From: Wenzhouxiangella sp. | GTDB lineage: Bacteria > Pseudomonadota > Gammaproteobacteria > Xanthomonadales > Wenzhouxiangellaceae | DNA: 25,096 nt | Assembly: GCA_021767625.1 (NCBI GenBank) | Contig: JAASTB010000007.1 | Location: 1-25,096, forward strand | Reading direction: 5' to 3' | In this document: piece after piece, positions 7,443 to 13,065 of the stretch | Layout: every line of letters starts with the position of its first letter | How positions within the stretch are numbered: position 1 is the stretch's first letter | Notes under the pieces: model-generated | Databases searched by the model: none | Seen by the model: the letters and a program-made list of their open reading frames with translations, nothing else | Told to the model about the DNA's origin: nothing | Position numbers and translations under genes: made by a program

Positions 7443-8227
7443 GAGGATCCGGCGGGCTCGCGTGTGGCCAGCCGGAATTCGGCGCCGAGCGCGGCGATGT
7501 GGCGCTCGAACTGATCCCGCAGCTGGGCCGCGGCCTGCAGCTCGAACAGCTGGATGAGGTCGGCGGCCCCAGGCGGCGTGTGGCGCTGGCGCCGCCAGCG
7601 CACGTAGCGCCAGAGCAGAGTGACCGACAGGCAGCGGTGCAGCGCCTCGGTCAGGTCGCCGCCCTTGTCCATCAGCGCGGCCGTCACCGGCTGCAGCCCT
7701 GCCCGTTGCAGCGCACCCTGCAGCCATGCTCGAAGCTGGTGATCGAGAAAACGGGCTTCGCGGCGCACGAGGTGGCCTTGTGCGTCGCGCGTGGCGTACC
7801 GGAGCAGGCGGGTGCGGTTGGCGTCGAATCCGCCGCGAAAGCCGCGCCGGAACACGAGGCTCCAGGCGTGCCGCTGCTGTGCATCCCGCCACCAGTGATA
7901 GTGGCCGAGTCCGGAAGCCTGCTCGATCTGCAGGGCCAGCTCGCGCGCCCACACCGGTGCCTGCCAACGCACCGGCTGCAGCAGTGCGACGAGCCGGCCG
8001 GCATCGTCCTGCACGTGCACCACGCCGTCCTGGGCGACGATCGCAAGGCAGGCGGCGAACAGCGGTTCGTCGATGCCGCGGATGACGGCGCGGTCGATCC
8101 TGCGCAGCGGAATGTGCCGGTCGGCCTGCTGCGGCTGGCTGATGCGCAATGCCGGGCCGTCCGGCCTGACGGCGGCGGTGCGGGCATCCAGGTAGAGCGT
8201 CTTGCGTCGGCCGGTGGCGCATTTCAT
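7439..8227 (-). CDS. Cas1-like protein lacking the catalytic triad (Cas1')
   Basis: A 262-residue protein. Residues about 10-90 follow the Cas1 N-terminal beta domain: TLYLDARTAAVRPDGPALRI, then HIPLRRIDRAVIRG and a GVVHVQDDAGR strand. These match the neighbouring Cas1 position by position (TVIIDRRGTVLTRQGGALCI, NLPLRMIDRLVVAG). The C-terminal part is helical and shorter than in Cas1. The expected EG-x-A glutamate, the GFxH histidine and the DLxE acidic motif are all missing; GLQPVTAALMDKGGDLTEAL occupies the place of the histidine region. It should therefore be unable to cut or join DNA and may be a structural partner of the active Cas1. It overlaps cas1 by ATGA and the second cas2 by GTGA. 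The Cas1 relationship rests on my reading of the N-terminus; another CRISPR accessory family is possible. Confidence 0.72.
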   Translation of the reverse strand: MKCATGRRKTLYLDARTAAVRPDGPALRISQPQQADRHIPLRRIDRAVIRGIDEPLFAACLAIVAQDGVVHVQDDAGRLVALLQPVRWQAPVWARELALQIEQASGLGHYHWWRDAQQRHAWSLVFRRGFRGGFDANRTRLLRYATRDAQGHLVRREARFLDHQLRAWLQGALQRAGLQPVTAALMDKGGDLTEALHRCLSVTLLWRYVRWRRQRHTPPGAADLIQLFELQAAAQLRDQFERHIAALGAEFRLATREPAGSS

Positions 8228-9177
8228 GGCTGTTGCGACTCCTGTGCCAGGGCACTGCGCCGGGCCAGCCCGCGAGCGTAGCGGTGCAGCCAGCGCCGAT
8301 GCGTCGGCGCCTGCTGTTCCCAGGTGGCGAAGAACCTGCTCCGGGCGTTCTTGCCCAGCCGGACAGCGCCGTTGTCGTCACGGAAGTCCTCGCCGCGCAG
8401 GGTCTGTGTCGCGAACAGCCTCCAGATGTATGCCTCGACACGGGAACGGCCCAGTTCCACCAGGTCGCAGGCCAGCGATTCGCGCCCGTGCACCGGCTCG
8501 TGCAGAAACCCGAGCAGGGGATCGAGCCCGGCGACAGACAGCGCGCGCAGGGCGTCGGCGTGGAGCAGCGTGTAGCCGAGCGAGAGCGCGGCATTGACGG
8601 GATCACGCGGGGGCCGACGGTTGCGGCGCTCGAAGCCGAGCGAGGGCGCGAATGCCGCCCGGTAGGCGGCGAAGAACTGCGCACTGGCGGCGCCCTCCAG
8701 GCCCCGCAGGCGGGGTGCATCGGTGGCGGTCGCGACGGAGAGCCTGATGCCGCCGAGCGCACCCATCGCGGGCAGCAGCCGACGGCGCAGATCCGGCCGC
8801 ACGGTCAGCATCCGCTGGAGCAGGCGACGCTGGCCCAGTACGCGAAACGTGACGATACGGCGGGCGAGGGCGCAGCGTGCCGGCGCGTCCACCGCGAGCC
8901 GGTACTGCCCGAGCCGCCGGGTAAGGTCGCCATGGCCGGTCGCGAACAGCTGGCTGCTGCGCCCGGCACCCCGCGCCGGCAGGATCAGGACGGCGGTCTG
9001 CTGCGCCGCCAGCTGAGTCAGCAGTGTGCTGTCCAGCTGCACGGCGCCGGCGACCACCAGCCGGTCGATCATGCGTAGCGGCAGGTTGCGGGGTGGCTGG
9101 TCCGGTTCGCGAATGCACAGGGCGCCGCCCTGCCGGGTCAGCACCGTGCCGCGGCGATCGATGATGACGGTGCCCAT
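8224..9177 (-). CDS. cas1: CRISPR-associated endonuclease/integrase Cas1
   Basis: A 317-residue Cas1 of normal length that, with Cas2, integrates new spacers at the leader end of arrays. The metal-binding catalytic residues are all in place: E161 in GLEGAASAQFFAAY, H226 in GLDPLLGFLHEP, and D238 (with E241) in LACDLVELGR. Their spacing (65 and 12 residues) matches known Cas1 enzymes. The NAALSLGYTLLHADAL helix and the N-terminal beta domain are typical. The start ATG lies 8 nt after the stop of the first cas2, and the TGA overlaps the start of the Cas1-like gene, so translation of the two Cas1 proteins is coupled. No reverse transcriptase domain is fused. Confidence 0.95.
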   Translation of the reverse strand: MGTVIIDRRGTVLTRQGGALCIREPDQPPRNLPLRMIDRLVVAGAVQLDSTLLTQLAAQQTAVLILPARGAGRSSQLFATGHGDLTRRLGQYRLAVDAPARCALARRIVTFRVLGQRRLLQRMLTVRPDLRRRLLPAMGALGGIRLSVATATDAPRLRGLEGAASAQFFAAYRAAFAPSLGFERRNRRPPRDPVNAALSLGYTLLHADALRALSVAGLDPLLGFLHEPVHGRESLACDLVELGRSRVEAYIWRLFATQTLRGEDFRDDNGAVRLGKNARSRFFATWEQQAPTHRRWLHRYARGLARRSALAQESQQP

Positions 9178-9185
9178 CGGTGCGC

Positions 9186-9467
9186 TCAGGCGAGATAGAA
9201 GTAGTCGACGTCGACCGGGGCACGGGCGATGCCGAGCGCCGTGACGGGCCGGTTCGCCGTCAAGGGCACGAGCGCGAAGCTGTCGGTATCGAGGTCCAGC
9301 GTAGCGGCCATGCGGTTGAGCAGCTCGCGCTCATCCAGCGGGTCGAGCCAGCATTCATAGGCGGACTTCTGCCCACCGCTGGCGAAGCTGCGCACCACGC
9401 GCAACGCCTGGGCGAGCCGCGGCGGATGGCGGACGTCGTAGGCGGCGATGTAAAGCTTGTTGGCCAT
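9186..9467 (-). CDS. cas2: CRISPR-associated protein Cas2, first copy
   Basis: A 93-residue Cas2. The N-terminus ANKLYIAAYDVRHPPRLAQA has the conserved Asp of the first strand, followed by FASGGQKSAYECWL (the QxSxFEC-type strand of Cas2) and LDTDSFALVPL. The C-terminal tail ends in PVDVDYFYLA. It opens the four-gene adaptation operon cas2-cas1-cas1'-cas2' and lies about 170 bp from the leader-distal end of array 2, with a palindrome-rich spacer between them. The ATG at 9465-9467 is preceded by a modest AGGT about 9 nt upstream. Sequence differs strongly from the second Cas2 at the end of the operon. Confidence 0.92.
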   Translation of the reverse strand: MANKLYIAAYDVRHPPRLAQALRVVRSFASGGQKSAYECWLDPLDERELLNRMAATLDLDTDSFALVPLTANRPVTALGIARAPVDVDYFYLA

Positions 9468-9525
9468 GGCAGCTGACCTGCAGGCATTGCTGAGCTGTCA
9501 GTCTGCGGCCAGGCAAGAGAGAGGC

Positions 9526-9618
9526 GGGCCGGCGGCAAGCTTGCCGCCAGCCCAGCAACGTTGCGTCCCGGCCGGCCGGGCAGATGAAGGGCCCTGGCCG
9601 GGCCGATTGGACCCGGCC
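9526..9618. repeat. Cluster of perfect palindromes between array 2 and the adaptation operon
   Basis: Four inverted repeats follow one another: GGCGGCAAGCTTGCCGCC at 9531-9548 (extended by GGGC/GCCC at 9526-9529 and 9550-9553 after one mismatch), GCAACGTTGC at 9555-9564, CCCGGCCGGCCGGG at 9567-9580, and GGCCGGG/CCCGGCC at 9596-9602 and 9612-9618. They lie downstream of the array 2 transcript and upstream of cas2. They could end or process the long pre-crRNA, or bind a regulator of the adaptation operon; none has a U-tract. Confidence 0.75.
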
Positions 9619-9636
9619 TATCCATGGGCCAGTGGC

Positions 9637-11983
9637 GTCATCCGCGCTTCTTTCTGAGGGCGTTGGTTCGGCGCGCTCTCGGTAAGCAAGGCCACGGTGG
9701 CACGGTGGTCGTAATCCCTTCTTTCTGAGGGCGTTGGTTCGGCGGCATGGACATTGACGCTTGGCGCGCCACGCGCCGGTCGTAATCCCTTCTTTCTGAG
9801 GGCGTTGGTTCGGCGCGTTGCCGCCGTCGTGTTCGCCTTCCGCTGGGTGTCGTAATCCCTTCTTTCTGAGGGCATTGGTTCGGCCTCAGACAAAACGACA
9901 GGACCCACACCATGAAGGTCGTAATCCCTTCTTTCTGAGGGCATTGGTTCGGCCTAGGCCGACGTGTCGGCCTAGTTCTTCGACGGGGTCGTAATCCCTT
10001 CTTTCTGAGGGCATTGGTTCGGCTCAGGTCTTATGGCGGGAGCTACCCGCATGGAAGTCGTAATCCCTTCTTTCTGAGGGCATTGGTTCGGCCTATTGAA
10101 AGCATCCGACAGGATTTGGACAAGGGGTCGTAATCCCTTCTTTCTGAGGGCATTGGTTCGGCGTGCGCAACCTGAAAAGGAAGGGCGTCTAGCCGCCGTC
10201 GTAATCCCTTCTTTCTGAGGGCATTGGTTCGGCCGCGCCGGCGGCGACCCGCCCTTCCGCGTCATTGCTGTCGTAATCCCTTCTTTCTGAGGGCATTGGT
10301 TCGGCACGATGTATTCGGAAGCGTCGCTGGTGAAGCTGAAGTCGTAATCCCTTCTTTCTGAGGGCATTGGTTCGGCTGCAGGGGGTAGCTAACCGCCTCG
10401 TGCGTCGCGAGTCGTCGTAATCCCTTCTTTCTGAGGGCATTGGTTCGGCCCGGCATCGGTGGAGGTGATGCCTACTTGTGGATCGTCGTAATCCCTTCTT
10501 TCTGAGGGCATTGGTTCGGCGATCTGAATCGCGGAATCAGCGGAATGCTGTCGTCGTAATCCCTTCTTTCTGAGGGCATTGGTTCGGCCCTTCAAGGCGC
10601 GAAAGGTTGAAGGTTTGAAGGTTGTCGTAATCCCTTCTTTCTGAGGGCATTGGTTCGGCGAAGGTTGTTTCGGTTACCTTCGAAGCGCTGCGTCGTAATC
10701 CCTTCTTTCTGAGGGCATTGGTTCGGCGCGCCGGAATCGATTATATAGAAGCCGAGAAATATTGTCGTAATCCCTTCTTTCTGAGGGCATTGGTTCGGCT
10801 GCGTCTGTCGGTTTCGGCTTGCCGCGCCGCCATGTCGTAATCCCTTCTTTCTGAGGGCATTGGTTCGGCCAGCCTCGATTCGAACCTTGCTTGACTCCGG
10901 CAAGTCGTAATCCCTTCTTTCTGAGGGCATTGGTTCGGCTTGACTCCGGCAAGGGCATCGCGTCCGAAGAACTGTCGTAATCCCTTCTTTCTGAGGGCAT
11001 TGGTTCGGCCTGTAACTAGTTACAAATTGAGGAGATTGTGAAAGTCGTAATCCCTTCTTTCTGAGGGCATTGGTTCGGCCGAGTTTTATTGGAAAGGGGA
11101 AGAAGTTGGTTTGTCGTAATCCCTTCTTTCTGAGGGCATTGGTTCGGCCAGACGCCAAGGTCAGACTTTCATTGCGATCTGGGTCGTAATCCCTTCTTTC
11201 TGAGGGCATTGGTTCGGCCCGTATGCAGCGCAAGATCCTTCCGAAGAAGGTCGTAATCCCTTCTTTCTGAGGGCATTGGTTCGGCAGCCGGCCGACGAAC
11301 GGCACTAGATTTGTCGGTCGTAATCCCTTCTTTCTGAGGGCATTGGTTCGGCATGAGAGAACTCATTCTCAACCTGACGCAGCACGGTCGTAATCCCTTC
11401 TTTCTGAGGGCATTGGTTCGGCGAATCGGCAGCGGCCGGAATGTCGGCCGCCCTGGTCGTAATCCCTTCTTTCTGAGGGCATTGGTTCGGCGAAAGGAAT
11501 CAGCGGGATTCTTTCCGGCGCAAGTCGTAATCCCTTCTTTCTGAGGGCATTGGTTCGGCTCTTGATGAAGGGACCGGAATCACAGTTCAGGAACGTCGTA
11601 ATCCCTTCTTTCTGAGGGCATTGGTTCGGCGAACTCGGCCCGCCAGATTGGCGGGCCGGCTTCGTCGTAATCCCTTCTTTCTGAGGGCATTGGTTCGGCC
11701 CTCGCTTCCGAGCATGACCGACGAACAGGTTAGGTCGTAATCCCTTCTTTCTGAGGGCATTGGTTCGGCGCGAAGCGGCTCGAAAGGTTTATGCTTCGAT
11801 CCGATGTCGTAATCCCTTCTTTCTGAGGGCATTGGTTCGGCGAGTACAAAGGCACCGGCCGCGGGCTTCTGCGCCGTCGTAATCCCTTCTTTCTGAGGGC
11901 ATTGGTTCGGCCGGGGATGATCGGCTCTATTACATCGACATGCACAAGTCGTAATCCCTTCTTTCTGAGGGCATTGGTTCGGC
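9637..11983 (-). CRISPR. CRISPR array 2: 34 repeats of 36 bp, 33 spacers
   Basis: Repeats recur every 67-73 bp. The plus-strand repeat starts GTCGTAATCCC and ends GGTTCGGC; it differs from the array 1 repeat at positions 4, 18, 26 and 32. Spacers are 31-37 nt. The leftmost repeat (9637-9672) is decayed in its first ten bases, and the three leftmost repeats carry G at position 26 where all others have A, so the old end is on the left and the leader on the right (11984 onward). Transcription is therefore on the minus strand with an ATTACGAC-type handle. Within the array, spacers at 10870-10903 and 10940-10973 overlap by 13 nt in sequence, and the spacer at 11560-11594 overlaps array 1 spacer 1 by 28 nt. 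Open frames across the array on the minus strand are artefacts of the repeat. Confidence 0.98.
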
Positions 11984-12186
11984 TGCCGAGCCGTCAGTTT
12001 CTATCGCTATCAGTGGGTTGGATGCCCCCTTAGGGCAATTGATCCACCGCCAGAAGTTAGCCTCTGACAGTGCCTGTCTGCGCACCGAATCACCTTCCAT
12101 CACGGCTGGGGCGTCGGGTACCGCAGCGCTATCGGGGCGAGGCCCTACCTGCTGGCGCAGATGTTTGGTGCCGGTCCGCATGACGG
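11984..12186 (-). promoter_or_regulatory. Leader of CRISPR array 2
   Basis: A 203-bp non-coding stretch between the youngest repeat and the stop of the membrane SAVED-like gene. It is visibly less GC-rich near the array. From the repeat edge it carries ATCAGTG at +26, CCCCCT at +42 and GAAGTTAGC at +70, the blocks shared with leader 1. GCCC/GGGC around CCTTA can form a small hairpin. No consensus sigma70 promoter is evident, so transcription could also come from the upstream cmr operon. Confidence 0.6.
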
Positions 12187-12702
12187 TCACCTGAGTCGGA
12201 GTGGCCCGAAGTTGCCGTAGCTGCCACTGTCGTGCTGGTAGAGCACTACCCTGGCCCCATTGGCGAATTCGGCGCCAACCAGGGCCGCAGCGACGGCCGG
12301 TCCGGCATGGAAGTAGTGGACGCAGTCAGTGCCGGTTTTCAGCAGGGTGGCGGCCGCGGCGCGCAACTCGCCGTGCAGGTGCGGCATATCGGTAGGTGTC
12401 AGGAGGTCGTCGCGCACGATGGTGGCGATCCTCTCGTTGGGGATTGCGGCCAAGACTCTGTCGCGGCGTCGGAAATTCTCCACTGCAGCACGTACATCCT
12501 TGTGTGGCAGCAGATCGACGATCAGGATCGCGGGCCGCTCCCCGGGGCGTCGGGCAAGCTCGCTGAACCAGCGCCGTTCGCGCCGGCGACGGCCAAAGAC
12601 GACGTCCCACCACGTCCAGATTATCGGCACCAGTGCGGCCAGGCCGAGCACGATGCCAATCGGATCGAGCCAGTCGGCGATGAAAGCGCGCAGCGCATCC
12701 AT
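12187..12702 (-). CDS. Membrane-anchored protein with C-terminal SAVED-like domain (predicted cOA effector)
   Basis: A 171-residue protein. The ATG at 12700-12702, one base after the csx16 stop, gives a sensible N-terminus; an upstream in-frame ATG would lie inside csx16. Residues 14-36 form one hydrophobic helix (PIGIVLGLAALVPIIWTWW) followed by GRRRRERR, which predicts the C-terminus in the cytoplasm. Residues about 50-171 look like a compact alpha/beta sensor: PAILIVDLLPHKD, then DCVHYFHAGPAVAAALVGAE, ARVVLYQHDSGSYG. The VHxFxAGPAxAAxxxG helix and YxxDxGxY ending recall SAVED domains, which bind cyclic oligonucleotides in CBASS and type III systems. I infer a cOA-triggered membrane effector. 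The assignment is by pattern only; it is distinct in gene order from the CARF proteins upstream. Confidence 0.6.
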   Translation of the reverse strand: MDALRAFIADWLDPIGIVLGLAALVPIIWTWWDVVFGRRRRERRWFSELARRPGERPAILIVDLLPHKDVRAAVENFRRRDRVLAAIPNERIATIVRDDLLTPTDMPHLHGELRAAAATLLKTGTDCVHYFHAGPAVAAALVGAEFANGARVVLYQHDSGSYGNFGPLRLR

Positions 12703-12703
12703 G

Positions 12704-12997
12704 TCAGCCCACCCGCTCCACGCGATACTCCTCGATGCGCGCGCCACAGGCCTGCATGTCAGCGGCGGAAAGTTCGCGGCCGCGCCACTCGGCCGGCAGA
12801 TCGAGGCTCAGATGCAGGTAGCGGGCTCCGCGCGCACACACCGCCGCGGCAAGGTTGACGGGCAGGGTGCCGATTACCTTGTCGCCGGCGCCGATGGTCG
12901 ACAGGTCGAGGTGCTCGACCTTGTGGTCGATGCCGATGCCGCACGCCGTCGCCCAGTCCAATGCCCCGGGGTGCCGGGAGACGAAATAGGCACTCAC
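12704..12997 (-). CDS. csx16: CRISPR-associated protein Csx16 (VVA1548 family), probable ring nuclease
   Basis: A 97-residue protein matching the small Csx16/VVA1548 family along its whole length: MSAYFVSRHPGALDWA at the N-terminus, HKVEHLDLSTIGAGDKVIGT in the middle, then LPVNLAAAVCARGARYLHL and RGRELSAADMQACGA. The RHPGAxxW and GDxVIGTLP blocks are the family marks. Members are found only beside type III systems, and recent work reports Csx16 among proteins that bind and degrade cyclic oligoadenylate, so it probably switches effectors off. It lies 68 bp after cmr6 and directly precedes the membrane SAVED-like gene, separated from it by one base, which suggests the two are co-regulated as effector and off-switch. 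Confidence 0.88.
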   Translation of the reverse strand: MSAYFVSRHPGALDWATACGIGIDHKVEHLDLSTIGAGDKVIGTLPVNLAAAVCARGARYLHLSLDLPAEWRGRELSAADMQACGARIEEYRVERVG

Positions 12998-13065
12998 GGT
13001 TCTCGCCTCGACCTAGCGCAGATTGGCCGGATATCAAACCTACTGTCCCTGGCGCGTGTCACGGC

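Noticed and set aside
7161..8762. A 533-codon minus-strand frame that ends with Cas2
   Set aside because: Only the last 93 codons are Cas2; the rest overlaps cas1 and the Cas1-like gene in another frame and is rich in Arg and Pro. The GTG at 7442, overlapping the upstream stop, is the sensible start.
8224..9177. Possibility of a reverse transcriptase fused to Cas1
   Set aside because: The protein is 317 residues, all accounted for by Cas1, and no YxDD motif is present in any gene of the operon, so RNA-derived spacers through a fused reverse transcriptase are not supported.
9618..11945. Many minus-strand frames with NQCPQKEGITT or TNALRKKGLR repeats
   Set aside because: These are translations of the CRISPR repeat, not proteins.
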